From contig NZ_UXAV01000044.1 in NCBI RefSeq assembly GCF_900609045.1, positions 243,476 to 307,475 on the forward strand: a stretch of DNA of 64,000 bases, in the 5' to 3' direction. Source of the DNA: Filibacter tadaridae. Its GTDB lineage: Bacteria > Bacillota > Bacilli > Bacillales_A > Planococcaceae. A model generated the notes under the pieces. It was given only the letters and a program-made list of their open reading frames with translations, had not been told where the DNA came from and made no database searches. The position numbers and the translations under genes were made by a program. Of the stretch, positions 46,517 to 55,328 are shown one piece after another; within the stretch, counting starts at the first letter, position 1; each line of letters opens with the position of its first letter.

Positions 46517-47281
46517 TTATTTTACGGAATACGCATACAGCAGAATGCCCGTAGCAACCGCCACGTTCAAAGATTCTGCTTTTCCGTACATCGGAATCTT
46601 AACTGTTTTGTCTGTCAGCTTAAGAAGCTCAGGATCGACACCACTACCTTCATTTCCAACAATAAGGGCAAATTGCGCCTGTGGTTCGATAGTCGAATGA
46701 TTCACTGCGTTTTGCAATCCCGTTCCGATTACCAATCCATTTGCTTCTTTGACTCGATTGACCCATTCGAATAAATCTCCTTTTACAACCGGGATGTTGA
46801 AATGGGACCCTTGCGCAGACCGTACCGTTTTCGGATTGTAGGGGTCCGCGGAGCCTTTGCCAAGAATGACCGCGTCCATGCCGGCAGCATCTGCTGTGCG
46901 GATCATCGTCCCTACATTACCGGGATCTTGGACTGCATCGACCAGTAATACTTTTTTATAGGAAGCGAACGTTTCTTCAGCATGTTCCGGTTGGCGACAA
47001 TGTGCAAAAACACCTTGCGACTGCTCTGTTTCTGCAATTTCTCGTGCAACTATCTGATTCACTTCAACGATATGTATACCTTCAATAGACCACTCTTTCG
47101 GAATTTCAACACCATCGCTAACAATTAATGCAAGAACCGCATCCTTTTGTTTCAACGCCTCTTCAACCAAATGGAAACCTTCTACAACGAATTCTTCCGA
47201 CTTATCGCGTTCTTTCCGCGTGGTAACGAGTTTTTTCCAATGTTTTACGAGTGCGTTTTGTGGTGATTCAATGCGTTTCAT
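46517..47281 (-). CDS. ysgA: SpoU-family RNA 2'-O-methyltransferase (YsgA)
   Basis: 254 residues. N-terminal substrate-binding domain (SPQNALVKHWKKLVTTRKER) and SPOUT catalytic domain with motif 1 DAVQDPGNVGTMIRTADAAG, motif 2 LIVGNEGSGVDPELL and motif 3 KIPMYGKAESLNVAVATGIL forming the SAM knot. Target is probably 23S rRNA; the exact nucleotide is not known from sequence. Divergent from sspI, upstream of pheST, as in Bacillus. Confidence 0.93.
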   Translation of the reverse strand: MKRIESPQNALVKHWKKLVTTRKERDKSEEFVVEGFHLVEEALKQKDAVLALIVSDGVEIPKEWSIEGIHIVEVNQIVAREIAETEQSQGVFAHCRQPEHAEETFASYKKVLLVDAVQDPGNVGTMIRTADAAGMDAVILGKGSADPYNPKTVRSAQGSHFNIPVVKGDLFEWVNRVKEANGLVIGTGLQNAVNHSTIEPQAQFALIVGNEGSGVDPELLKLTDKTVKIPMYGKAESLNVAVATGILLYAYSVK

Positions 47282-47372
47282 AGTTTCATTCCCCCCTTTT
47301 TCTTTTCAGTGTATCAAAAGACGGTATAGTTGGCGATAAATGTGTACAACATGAAGATAGGAGGTTGATAAA

Positions 47373-47585
47373 ATGAATTTTCAAATCAGGGATGCCATTA
47401 CAACGAACATGACGAATAACTCGGCGGAAGATATCCGCGGCGTTGTAGAAGACGCCATCAAACGCGGCGAGGAACATCTATTGCCTGGACTAGGCGTATT
47501 CTTCGAGAAACTGTGGAATAGCTCAGGCGAACAGGAAAAGTCGAAAATGGTCGGTGAATTGGCACAATCATTCGCCGCAAGCTAA
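47373..47585 (+). CDS. sspI: Small acid-soluble spore protein I
   Basis: 70 residues of the SspI family: FQIRDAITTNMTNNSAEDI, GEEHLLPGLGVFFEKLWN. Minor SASP packed in the forespore core. SD GGAGG before ATG. A sigma-G type promoter is expected but I do not single one out. Followed by a strong terminator. Synteny with ysgA/pheS matches Bacillus. Confidence 0.95.
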   Translation: MNFQIRDAITTNMTNNSAEDIRGVVEDAIKRGEEHLLPGLGVFFEKLWNSSGEQEKSKMVGELAQSFAAS

Positions 47586-47616
47586 ATATGCTACAAAGCA
47601 TTAATAGGTCCGTAGA

Positions 47617-47656
47617 AAGTTGCTCCTGAGACACATGGAGCAGCTTTCTTTTTTAA
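47617..47656 (+). terminator. Terminator of sspI
   Basis: AGAAAGTTGCTCC / GGAGCAGCTTTCT stem then T6; its end overlaps the stop codon of the convergent gene. Confidence 0.88.
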
Positions 47657-48105
47657 AACTCAACATTACGGGTGAAAAAGTCAAAGCCCGTTGCAGTTAC
47701 AATCCCAAATACAAGCGTCCATAAACCAATGCTTATCATCATCCATATCATTGTATTCACTTTACTAGCACCCAATAACAACCCCAAAAATGCTGCGATA
47801 TGTGTGCCGATGAGAATAGGTCCAAGTAATGCAAGTCCAGGCATCCCGTATTTATTCCAAATCCGTTTACCCCGTTCCGTTCTTTTCGATTTTTCCTTTC
47901 CCTTTTTCCGTTTTCTTGATGCCATCCAATCTTTCACTTTTTGGAAGGCAAAAATTAATATCAAGACTGTCAGCATATTGCCCAAAAAGGCGAGAAGCAT
48001 AACTAAAACGGGTGATAATCCTCTAATGATTCCCAATGGGATAACAAGCGCAATTTCCAATGCGGGAATTGCTGCCCCAAGAAACACTAACAAGTATTCG
48101 AACAT
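47653..48105 (-). CDS. Small multidrug export protein family (COG2426) membrane protein
   Basis: 150 residues from ATG 48103-48105 with AGGAGG upstream. About four hydrophobic helices: FEYLLVFLGAAIPALEIALV, SPVLVMLLAFLGNMLTVLIL, then a strongly basic cytoplasmic loop (SRKRKKGKEKSKRTERGKR), YGMPGLALLGPILIGTHIAA, and a last helix. Family was named small multidrug export protein, but transport substrate is unproven. Alone on the minus strand between sspI and argF. Confidence 0.8.
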   Translation of the reverse strand: MFEYLLVFLGAAIPALEIALVIPLGIIRGLSPVLVMLLAFLGNMLTVLILIFAFQKVKDWMASRKRKKGKEKSKRTERGKRIWNKYGMPGLALLGPILIGTHIAAFLGLLLGASKVNTMIWMMISIGLWTLVFGIVTATGFDFFTRNVEF

Positions 48106-48204
48106 TATGATTCCTCCTGCGAAAATTATGTATTTCAAGGTAAAAACATTTCACTATCGACAGTCTATCATTCATACCGAATACTATGCACTGATTAATT
48201 CAAC

Positions 48205-48230
48205 AAAAAAGCCTAGGTTTATAAACCCAG
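48205..48230 (-). terminator. Terminator of argF
   Basis: CTGGGTT / AACCTAG arms around TATA, then GC and T6 on the minus strand. Confidence 0.7.
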
Positions 48231-48265
48231 ACTGGTATTGCGTTCTATTCAACTATTTTATTAAA

Positions 48266-49228
48266 TTACAATAGGGAAGCAAGAACTGCTTTTTGTGCAT
48301 GGAGTCGATTTCCCGCTTGTTGAAAAACATATGAATTCGGTCCATCGATGACGGAAGTTGCGACTTCTTCTTCCCGATGAGCAGGCAAGCAATGTAAAAA
48401 CAGATAATCCTTCTTCGCATGGGCAACCAACTTATCATTGATTTGAAACGCTTTGAAGGCTTTTAAACGGGCTTGCGCTTCCTGTTCTTGCCCCATACTC
48501 GCCCAAACGTCCGTATACACTACATCGGCATCGGACACCGCTTCAATCGGATTGGTCGTTTCGTAAACACTGCCGCCGTTTTGAGACGCAATCGCTTTCG
48601 CTTTCACAAGAAGATTCGGATTGAACTCGAATCCTACTGGCGTCGCCACTGCTACTTTCATGCCCATATGTGCCGCCGCAATCACCAGTGAATGTGCCAC
48701 ATTATTGCCGTCACCGACATACGCAAGTTTTAAACCAGCTAGTGAACCCTTCACTTCCTTGATTGTCAACAGATCGGCCAATGCCTGACAAGGGTGAAAA
48801 ATATCTGTTAGGCCGTTGATAACTGGAACTGTTGTATGCGTTGCCAACTCTTTTACCATTTCATGTGAATTTGCGCGAATCATCACACCATCCAAATACT
48901 CCGAAAGTACATGTCCTGTATCATAAATCGATTCCCCACGACCGATTTGTAGATCTCTTGCATTCATGAACATTGCATGACCGCCAAGATGGATCATACC
49001 AACTTCAAATGAGATACGGGTACGGGTCGAATGCTTTTCAAATATCATGCCAAGCGTTTTCCCGGCTAATAGGGGTGGTAGATTCCCTTCTGCCGTCGCC
49101 TTTTTCATTTGCAATGCTTTATCCAACAAATACGTTAGTTCGCCACTTGTATAATCTAAAAGTGTCAGCAAGTCTCTCCCTTTCAACCCCTGCGCAATAT
49201 CTGTTTCAGCAACTCCGACCTTTACCAT
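48266..49228 (-). CDS. argF: Ornithine carbamoyltransferase
   Basis: Makes citrulline from ornithine and carbamoyl phosphate. 320 residues from ATG 49226-49228 (GGGGG 8 nt upstream; an ATG five codons earlier has a poorer SD). Carbamoyl-phosphate loop KHSTRTRISFE, FHPCQALADLLT, and ornithine-binding motif FLHCLPAHREEEV. Stands alone here; in Bacillus subtilis argF is in the arg operon. Candidate ARG boxes lie upstream. Confidence 0.96.
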   Translation of the reverse strand: MVKVGVAETDIAQGLKGRDLLTLLDYTSGELTYLLDKALQMKKATAEGNLPPLLAGKTLGMIFEKHSTRTRISFEVGMIHLGGHAMFMNARDLQIGRGESIYDTGHVLSEYLDGVMIRANSHEMVKELATHTTVPVINGLTDIFHPCQALADLLTIKEVKGSLAGLKLAYVGDGNNVAHSLVIAAAHMGMKVAVATPVGFEFNPNLLVKAKAIASQNGGSVYETTNPIEAVSDADVVYTDVWASMGQEQEAQARLKAFKAFQINDKLVAHAKKDYLFLHCLPAHREEEVATSVIDGPNSYVFQQAGNRLHAQKAVLASLL

Positions 49229-49272
49229 ACAGTCATCCCCCATCCACTTTTTTGTTTGTATAGCTAATTATA

Positions 49273-49312
49273 TGTATGTATATTTATTAAGTCAAGTGTA
49301 TTTTTATAAATT
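49273..49312. promoter_or_regulatory. Candidate ARG boxes upstream of argF
   Basis: Read on the minus strand, AATTTATAAAAATACA (49297-49312) and AATAAATATACATACA (49273-49288) resemble the Bacillus ARG box (near ATGAATAAAAATGCA) and are spaced about two helical turns apart. AT-rich DNA makes chance matches likely. Confidence 0.35.
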
Positions 49313-49326
49313 GTTTGAAATAAAAA

Positions 49327-49361
49327 ACACCTAAACCGTTTGAATGGCTTAGGTGTCTTTT
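49327..49361 (-). terminator. Terminator of ysdC
   Basis: ACACCTAAGCC / GGTTTAGGTGT stem with T6 on the minus strand. Confidence 0.85.
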
Positions 49362-49368
49362 CGCGCAC

Positions 49369-50457
49369 TTATTCGAATGTAATCTTATGCACTGTATCGC
49401 GATCTAATTTCTTAATGACTTCCACAATCAGTTTCACCGTATTTTCGTAATCATCACGATGCAAGATACCTGCATGCGAATGAATATAACGAGTTGCGAT
49501 ACAAATCGCGAGGGATGGCACGCCATTATTCGCACGGTGGATGGAACCTGCATCCGTTCCGCCGCCCGGAATCGTTTCAAACTGATACGGAATACCATGT
49601 TCTTCAGCAGTATCGACAACGAAGTCGCGCAAGCCTTTATGTGCAACCATGGAAGCATCGTAAAGAAGAATTTGTGGACCGTCACCCATGACGCCCATCG
49701 CTTCTTTGGAAGTAACGCCCGGTGTGTCCCCCGCGATGCCGACATCAACTGCGAAGCCGATATCCGGTTTGATTTTAGTTGCAGCTGTACCTGAACCGCG
49801 CAAGCCGACTTCTTCCTGTGCCGCTCCTACGCTGAATACGACATTCGGGTGTTTTTCGTCTTTTAGCGCTTTCATGACGTCAATTGCAATTGCACAGCCG
49901 ATACGGTTGTCCCACGCTTTTGCAAGTAGGTATTTTTCATTATTCATGACTGTGAATTCAAAATAAGGGACAACCATATCCCCTGGCAAAACGCCCCAGC
50001 TCTTTGCTTCTTCTTTTGAAGTCGCACCGATATCGATGAACATATCTTTAATATCCACTGGTTTTTTACGCGCTTCCGGCGATAGGATATGTGGCGGTTT
50101 CGACCCAATAACACCTGTTACTGTGTCCCCTTTGCGTGTCACAATCGTTACGCGTTGTGCCAGCATGACTTGCGACCACCATCCGCCAACTGTTTGGAAA
50201 GAAAGGAATCCTTTATCGTCAATTTTAGATATCATGAAACCGACTTCGTCAAGGTGTCCCGCGACCATGATTCTTGGTCCGTTTTCTTCACCTGTTTTTT
50301 TAGCAATCAGTGAGCCAAGTCCATCTTGTTCGATTTCATCCGCATACGGCTCTATGTACTTTTTCATAACGTCGCGCGGTTCACGTTCGTTGCCGGGAAT
50401 TCCTTTTGCGTCTGTAAGTTCTTTTAGCATTGTTAAAGCTTCATCTAGTTTCTTCAA
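49369..50457 (-). CDS. ysdC: M42-family metallopeptidase YsdC (glutamyl aminopeptidase type)
   Basis: 362 residues, dodecameric TET aminopeptidase family with two metals. Metal and catalytic motifs: [49 protein letters not shown] and the final RYIHSHAGI histidine. Start codon is TTG 50455-50457 with AGGAGGT 9 nt upstream. Likely cleaves peptides from proteolysis in the cytoplasm. Confidence 0.93.
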   Translation of the reverse strand: MKKLDEALTMLKELTDAKGIPGNEREPRDVMKKYIEPYADEIEQDGLGSLIAKKTGEENGPRIMVAGHLDEVGFMISKIDDKGFLSFQTVGGWWSQVMLAQRVTIVTRKGDTVTGVIGSKPPHILSPEARKKPVDIKDMFIDIGATSKEEAKSWGVLPGDMVVPYFEFTVMNNEKYLLAKAWDNRIGCAIAIDVMKALKDEKHPNVVFSVGAAQEEVGLRGSGTAATKIKPDIGFAVDVGIAGDTPGVTSKEAMGVMGDGPQILLYDASMVAHKGLRDFVVDTAEEHGIPYQFETIPGGGTDAGSIHRANNGVPSLAICIATRYIHSHAGILHRDDYENTVKLIVEVIKKLDRDTVHKITFE

Positions 50458-50577
50458 CTATTTCGACCTCCTAAGTAAGTCCTACAACAAGTAGTATATG
50501 CGATAATTCAGCTATTATCAAAACATTTCGGATTTAAAAAGACACTGGCAAAACGGTACTTTCATTCATTCGATGAA

Positions 50578-51561
50578 TTAGAGTAATTCTTTTCGTAATT
50601 GAGCTGCACTTTTCGGGGAAAGTAATCCAGGTGCAATATCAAATACCGTTTTTGCTCCTGTCTGACCGTCTTTATTCAACCGATATGCCGCACGCGCATA
50701 GGCGACAAGGACGCTTGAAGTAAATTCGGGGTTGCTGCCCAGGTTCAATGAATACTCCATCACTTGTGCATTTCCTTCGCCGGTCTTGCCACTTCTGATG
50801 ACGAATCCGCCATGTGGCATTGCAGCGTGATTTTGCTTTAATTCTGCTTCTGTAATGAAATGCACGGCCGTATCATACTCTGAAAAGTAATCCGGCATCG
50901 TGACGATTGCCTGTTCCACTTCTTTTGCATCCGCTCCATCTTCTAAAACGACATAGCATTCACGTGTATGTTTTTCACGGGTGGATAGTTCAGGCACTTC
51001 TCCGCTGCGCACACGTCCCACTGCGTCAGGGGCAGGTATTGTATACTGGACTGCACCTTTCACGCCTTCAATTCGTCTAACAGCATCGGAATGCCCTTGG
51101 CTTAGCCCTTTACCCCAAAACGTATAGGTCGCACCTTCGGCAAGAACCGCTTCTCCAAATAGACGATTAATTGAAAATAACCCTGGATCCCAGCCGACCG
51201 AAATAATTGCAGTTTTACCATTTGGCTTTGCAGCAGCATCGACTGTTTCAAAATAGCCTGGAATCTTTGCATGTGTATCGAAACTATCCACGGTATTGAA
51301 ATGTGCTGCGAGTGCTGGTCCTTGTTCCGGCAAGTCGTTTTTTGACCCTCCACAAAGGATAAGCACATCAATTTTATCGGCAAAATCAGTTATCGCATCC
51401 ATTTTATGAACTAGTACATTGTTACTGAGTAGTTGCACGTTTTCTGGACTTCTTCTCGTGAATACGCCGACTAGTTCCATGTCTTCGTTTTGACTGATAG
51501 CGGATTCGACGCCTCGTCCAAGATTGCCGTATCCTGCTATACCTATTCTAATTTTACTCAT
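50578..51561 (-). CDS. ddh: meso-Diaminopimelate dehydrogenase
   Basis: NADPH-dependent reductive amination of tetrahydrodipicolinate directly to meso-DAP, replacing the acetylated branch. 327 residues: Rossmann motif RIGIAGYGNLGRGVE, CGGSKNDLPEQGP, VGWDPGLFSINRLFGE and TFWGKGLSQGHSDAVRRI, which carry substrate-binding residues of the family. Single gene with its own region. It joins lysC (26.7 kb) in the lysine/DAP/dipicolinate route. Confidence 0.95.
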   Translation of the reverse strand: MSKIRIGIAGYGNLGRGVESAISQNEDMELVGVFTRRSPENVQLLSNNVLVHKMDAITDFADKIDVLILCGGSKNDLPEQGPALAAHFNTVDSFDTHAKIPGYFETVDAAAKPNGKTAIISVGWDPGLFSINRLFGEAVLAEGATYTFWGKGLSQGHSDAVRRIEGVKGAVQYTIPAPDAVGRVRSGEVPELSTREKHTRECYVVLEDGADAKEVEQAIVTMPDYFSEYDTAVHFITEAELKQNHAAMPHGGFVIRSGKTGEGNAQVMEYSLNLGSNPEFTSSVLVAYARAAYRLNKDGQTGAKTVFDIAPGLLSPKSAAQLRKELL

Positions 51562-51719
51562 TTATAAATCCCCCATTCGAATTCTTACTAGTCATAACTT
51601 TAGCGGTTAATTGAACAAATTACCAACATTTTCGAATGTTCACAGACTGTTCTTTTCATGCCATTGCAAACAATGGTAAAGTATAGATTGATGTACTTTA
51701 ACTGAAATGAGGCTTTCAT

Positions 51720-52886
51720 ATGCGCTTTTTTGTTTACCTTATCGTCTTTTTCTCGTTCTTCGATTTATTTTCTCAATTGCCGATTATGAGCCCGTTTGCA
51801 CAATCACTTGGTGCAACCCCATTTCTCATTGGTCTCGCGGTTGGAATGTATTCGTTTTCCAATACAATCGGTAATATTATTTCGGGATTCTTAACAGATC
51901 GTAAAGGCCCTTTCATCATACTTATGATTGGACTTTTTGCATCTGGGCTATCGTTGTTTCTGTATTCATTTGCAGAGGGGCCGTTTTCGTTACTCGGCGT
52001 TCGATTTGTCCATGGGTTCATGGAAGGGTTAATTGTCCCTGCGGCATTTACGTTCTTGGCTAATCGTGCCGAAGAATCCAAACGAGGTCGAAGTGTAGCG
52101 ATTTCGGGAGCCTTTGTTGGACTAGCTGCGATACTGGGCCCTGCTTATAGCGGTATCATAGCGACCAAAACAACAACACCGTTCATCATGGCAGTTAACG
52201 GCGGAATCATGCTTGTACTCGCTTTTCTTGCCTTTTTTGTTCTTCGATCATTTACATACGTCAGGAAACATTCATCAGGAAGCGCAAGCCGGTTTAAAGT
52301 CAAGTTTCTTTTCCAACATCCCGGTATGGTAAGGGCTTTCGCGGGTGCATTCTTCCTAATGTTTTCGCAAGGTGTTTTGGCACTTGTGCTGCCACTAAAG
52401 ATTGAGTCATTGGGTTTTGATACTAAAACGACAGGCCTTTTACTCAGTACTTTCGGCGTTGTCGCCATTCTGATTTTCCTTTTGCCGATCAATCGCATTT
52501 TCGACCGTGTACGTCCGATTGTTACACTGGCATTCGGCATTTCGCTTATGGGATTCAGCATGCTCCTTCTAAGTCAAGTTGAGGAATTGAATTTCTTGTA
52601 TATTGCGATGGCTATTTACGGTGTAGGATTTGCGTTCCTGTTCCCGTCCATCAATTCGTTGCTAATTGACTCGTCTTCCGCTGAATTCCGCGGCAAAGCA
52701 TACGGCTATTTCTATGCATTCTTCTCCATAGGCGTTGTTGCCGGTTCATTCGTTATTGGCGCTCTGAATCTTGATTATCAGGAAGCATTTATACTGACAG
52801 GAATGATCCTACTTGTTGTCGCACTGTATACATTACTAGGCATGCGCAAAAAGACGTCTATTGACAAATCTTCTAAACTCGTTTAA
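51720..52886 (+). CDS. MFS transporter
   Basis: 388 residues, about twelve transmembrane helices in two halves. MFS motif A GFLTDRKG between helices 2 and 3 and VRFVHGFMEGLIVPAAFTF around helix 4-5; central cytoplasmic linker about 180-200. Drug/proton antiporter-like by motif, but substrate not determinable. GAGG precedes ATG. Followed by a run of hairpins and the queF leader. Confidence 0.9.
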   Translation: MRFFVYLIVFFSFFDLFSQLPIMSPFAQSLGATPFLIGLAVGMYSFSNTIGNIISGFLTDRKGPFIILMIGLFASGLSLFLYSFAEGPFSLLGVRFVHGFMEGLIVPAAFTFLANRAEESKRGRSVAISGAFVGLAAILGPAYSGIIATKTTTPFIMAVNGGIMLVLAFLAFFVLRSFTYVRKHSSGSASRFKVKFLFQHPGMVRAFAGAFFLMFSQGVLALVLPLKIESLGFDTKTTGLLLSTFGVVAILIFLLPINRIFDRVRPIVTLAFGISLMGFSMLLLSQVEELNFLYIAMAIYGVGFAFLFPSINSLLIDSSSAEFRGKAYGYFYAFFSIGVVAGSFVIGALNLDYQEAFILTGMILLVVALYTLLGMRKKTSIDKSSKLV

Positions 52887-52890
52887 CTTG

Positions 52891-53078
52891 ATTCAGTAGG
52901 GGTTCAAACCCCTACTGAATAGGGGATCTCAGACTAAGAACGCCGCGTCCTGCGGCAATGTCTGAGTGACCAACGTCCTGTTGGCCCAAAGCCTCCGGCG
53001 GATGTCACAGATTTTGAAGGGAATCAATTGAGCAAGCTCAATTCAAAATCTGGACGCAATCACGCCGAGGCGCGATTG
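52891..53078. other. Dense hairpin cluster between the MFS gene and queF leader
   Basis: Consecutive stems: ATTCAGTAGGGG / CCCCTACTGAAT (52891-52920); CTCAGAC / GTCTGAG with inner GCCGC-GTCCT-GCGGC (52929-52966); CCAAC-GTCCT-GTTGG (52970-52984); CAGATTTTGAA / TTCAAAATCTG with inner TTGAGC / GCTCAA (53008-53052); CAATC..CGCC / GGCG.GATTG (53057-53078). Two stems carry the same GTCCT loop. No ORF. The first could end MFS transcription; the rest resembles a structured RNA or repeat. Confidence 0.55.
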
Positions 53079-53111
53079 ATTGTCAAAGACGAATTGAATA
53101 CCCCGTTCGGG

Positions 53112-53190
53112 AGAGGTTCATAGCGACCCTCTTTAAAAAACTATGGATGACGGATTCTACGCCATGTCCATTCGACATGGCTTTTATTTT
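53112..53190 (+). promoter_or_regulatory. preQ1-I riboswitch with terminator, queF leader
   Basis: Aptamer 53112-53145: AGAGGTTC, loop ATAGC, closing CCCTCT, then the A-rich tail TTTAAAAAACTA that forms the pseudoknot with the loop TAG. The following stem GCCATGTC / GACATGGC (53161-53181) with TTTTATTTTT is the expression platform. PreQ1 should shut off queF and the transporter. Confidence 0.92.
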
Positions 53191-53202
53191 TGTCGTTTAT
53201 GG

Positions 53203-53235
53203 ACCTCCCTGACAACATTACTGGGAGGTTTTTTT
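53203..53235 (+). terminator. Terminator-like hairpin covering the queF SD
   Basis: ACCTCCC (53203-53209) pairs with GGGAGGT (53223-53229), followed by T7, and the TTG start is at 53237. The right arm is the queF SD, so the stem could both terminate and block translation. Confidence 0.65.
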
Positions 53236-53236
53236 A

Positions 53237-53734
53237 TTGACTGGAAGAGACGAAGCAACATTGACTGATTTAACTTTACTCGGCAATCAGAACACGAAGT
53301 ACTTATTCGAGTACAGTCCGGATGTATTGGAAGCCATCGACAACTTACATATGAACCGGGATTACTTTGTAAAATTCAATTGTCCCGAGTTCACATCACT
53401 TTGTCCGCAAACAGGTCAACCGGATTTTGCGACGATGTATATCAGTTTCATTCCCGACAAAAAGTTGGTAGAAAGTAAGGCATTGAAATTGTATTTGTTC
53501 AGTTTTCGCAACCATGGCGATTTTCATGAAGACTGCGTGAATATCATCATGAATGATTTAATCGAGTTACTTGATCCTCGCTACATCGAAGTATGGGGGA
53601 AATTCACTCCGCGCGGCGGCTTGTCGATTGATCCGTATTGCAATTACGGACAACCCGGCACGAAGTTCGAACAGATGGCAGATCACCGTCTTATGAATCA
53701 TGATCTATATCCTGAAAAAATCGATAACCGATAA
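53237..53734 (+). CDS. queF: NADPH-dependent 7-cyano-7-deazaguanine reductase (preQ0 reductase)
   Basis: Reduces preQ0 to preQ1 in queuosine synthesis. 165 residues, YkvM (short) type: [17 protein letters not shown], catalytic cysteine in [13 protein letters not shown] (near residue 55), QueF motif [22 protein letters not shown] and [17 protein letters not shown]. Start codon is TTG with GGGAGG upstream. First gene of a two-gene preQ1-controlled operon. Confidence 0.97.
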   Translation: MTGRDEATLTDLTLLGNQNTKYLFEYSPDVLEAIDNLHMNRDYFVKFNCPEFTSLCPQTGQPDFATMYISFIPDKKLVESKALKLYLFSFRNHGDFHEDCVNIIMNDLIELLDPRYIEVWGKFTPRGGLSIDPYCNYGQPGTKFEQMADHRLMNHDLYPEKIDNR

Positions 53735-53749
53735 GGGGGTAATGAAAAT

Positions 53750-54391
53750 ATGCTTTACTATTTGAATGGACTTTTCGTCGGGTTATTAATTTTATCGAAT
53801 ATTTTAGCAGTGAAGCTAATCAGTATCGGGGATTGGATTGTCCTTCCTGCGGCGGCAGTCGTTTACGTTTGTACGTATCCCATTCTTGACGTCATTACTG
53901 AGACTTACGGAAAAGAGGCTGCCCGAAAAACCGTTATTGCGGGGTTTGTCACACAACTTTGCGCGGTCATTTTCATATGGATTGCCATTCAATTACCGGC
54001 GGCGCCATTTTACGATGACCAACAATCTTTCGAAACGATATTCACGGCTGGTTTCCGTGTAACGATTGCAAGTTTGGCCGCGTATCTTGTCAGTCAAAAT
54101 CTTGACGTCACGATATTCGACAAATTGAAGAAACGCCATGGCGATAAAAAGCTATGGATCCGGAACAACGCTTCAACAATGACAAGTCAGCTCGTCGACA
54201 CAATCATTTTCGTGACGATTGCATTTTATGGGGTTATGCCTTTTGGTGCACTCCTAACACTTATCGCAACACAGTATGTATTCAAGTTCGTCGTGGCAAT
54301 AATTGATACGCCTATCGTTTATCTCCTCGTCGCGATTTGCAGAAAGATTGCGCGAAAAGAAACACAATCTACTATTCCTGTGCAGGTTTAA
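53750..54391 (+). CDS. Queuosine precursor transporter, YhhQ family
   Basis: 213 residues with about six transmembrane helices; family hallmarks NGLFVGLLILSNILAVKLI and YPILDVITETYGKEAARKTV near the N-terminus, and NNASTMTSQLVDTIIFVTIA near residue 140. Probably imports preQ0/preQ1 (Bacillus YpdP-like). Starts 15 nt after queF under the same riboswitch, so synthesis and salvage are co-controlled. Confidence 0.92.
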   Translation: MLYYLNGLFVGLLILSNILAVKLISIGDWIVLPAAAVVYVCTYPILDVITETYGKEAARKTVIAGFVTQLCAVIFIWIAIQLPAAPFYDDQQSFETIFTAGFRVTIASLAAYLVSQNLDVTIFDKLKKRHGDKKLWIRNNASTMTSQLVDTIIFVTIAFYGVMPFGALLTLIATQYVFKFVVAIIDTPIVYLLVAICRKIARKETQSTIPVQV

Positions 54392-54483
54392 AACTGTATA
54401 TATTCGGCACTATTTAATTAGAATTAATTAAGTAGATACCTCATCAGTATAATGAACAAATCTAGCGAAGGAGCGACGAGTGT

Positions 54484-54600
54484 GAGCCGAAGCAATGAGA
54501 CCGACAATGATCTTTCTGGCGGGCTTATTGTGTAAGGCCATCACCAAGCGACGCAGCGGCGTTGGAAGAGCCTTCTATTTATTAAGTTCCAACTATATAA
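54484..54600 (+). repeat. Dispersed repeat R1, long form (diverged)
   Basis: AGCCGAAGCAATGAGACCGA, CTTTCTGGCGGGCTTATTG, ATCACCAAGCGACGCAGCGG, and tail TTAAGTTCCAACTATATA. More diverged than the other long copies. Confidence 0.65.
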
Positions 54601-54608
54601 CGCGGTTT

Positions 54609-54650
54609 AACCCCCTCCCTTTTGTGGAATAAACAAAAGAGGAGGGGTTT
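54609..54650 (+). terminator. Terminator-like hairpin covering the SD of the DUF488 gene
   Basis: AACCCCCTCCCTTTTGT pairs with ACAAAAGAGGAGGGGTT, followed by T5 and then CATG. The right arm contains the SD AGGAGGGG only a few bases before ATG 54654. Same layout as before queF. Confidence 0.7.
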
Positions 54651-54653
54651 TTC

Positions 54654-55199
54654 ATGACTATTTTCACAGTTGGTCATTCAACGCATACCGAAGAAGAATT
54701 TCTAACATTATTGAACGATGCAAAAATAGATACACTTGTTGACGTACGGTCTTTCCCAGGAAGTCGGAAGTTTCCCCATTTCCATAAAGACCGAATGCAA
54801 ATCTGGTTACCCGAAGCCGGCATCGATTATACACATATCGTAGAACTCGGCGGAAGAAGAAATAAATCAAAGACAGTCGATAATGAAGTCAATGATGCAT
54901 GGGAGAACCGATCGTTCCATAATTATGCGGATTATACTTTAGAAGATGACTTTCAGAAGGGATTGCGACAATTAAAAGACCTTGCAGCCAATCAATCTGT
55001 TGCTTATTGTTGTTCGGAGCGGCATCCAGCCCGTTGTCACCGGTTACTGATTAGTAATTGGCTTTCATTGAACGGCTGGACTGTCAAACATATCGTGGAC
55101 GGCGCAAAAGGTGTAACGGAAATCATAGAACATGAGCCCGGTAAATGGGGTGCGCCCCCTGTTTTACGTGAAGATGGCACGGTCGTCTATCCCAACTAA
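54654..55199 (+). CDS. DUF488 family protein
   Basis: 181 residues. N-terminal IFTVGHSTHTEEEFLTLL and LVDVRSFPGSRKFPHF, C-terminal CCSERHPARCHRLLISNWL with paired cysteines and histidine, the two signatures of DUF488. Biochemical role unknown. A hairpin with T tract buries its SD, so expression is probably conditional. Own terminator at 55244. Confidence 0.88.
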   Translation: MTIFTVGHSTHTEEEFLTLLNDAKIDTLVDVRSFPGSRKFPHFHKDRMQIWLPEAGIDYTHIVELGGRRNKSKTVDNEVNDAWENRSFHNYADYTLEDDFQKGLRQLKDLAANQSVAYCCSERHPARCHRLLISNWLSLNGWTVKHIVDGAKGVTEIIEHEPGKWGAPPVLREDGTVVYPN

Positions 55200-55243
55200 A
55201 GATAAAAGAATATTAACAATAACACTTTTTTCAACGACCAAAA

Positions 55244-55276
55244 AAGCATCGGTTATAACACCGATGCTTTTTATTT
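55244..55276 (+). terminator. Terminator of the DUF488 gene
   Basis: AAGCATCGG / CCGATGCTT stem, 8-nt loop, then TTTTATTTT. Confidence 0.88.
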
Positions 55277-55328
55277 TGAAAATGTTTAGTACCTCAACTA
55301 ATGCATCCCGTTTAATGAAATAACCTAA

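Noticed and set aside
47672..48274. 200-codon plus-strand frame
   Set aside because: Antisense to the COG2426 membrane gene and its upstream region; no SD and shadow composition.
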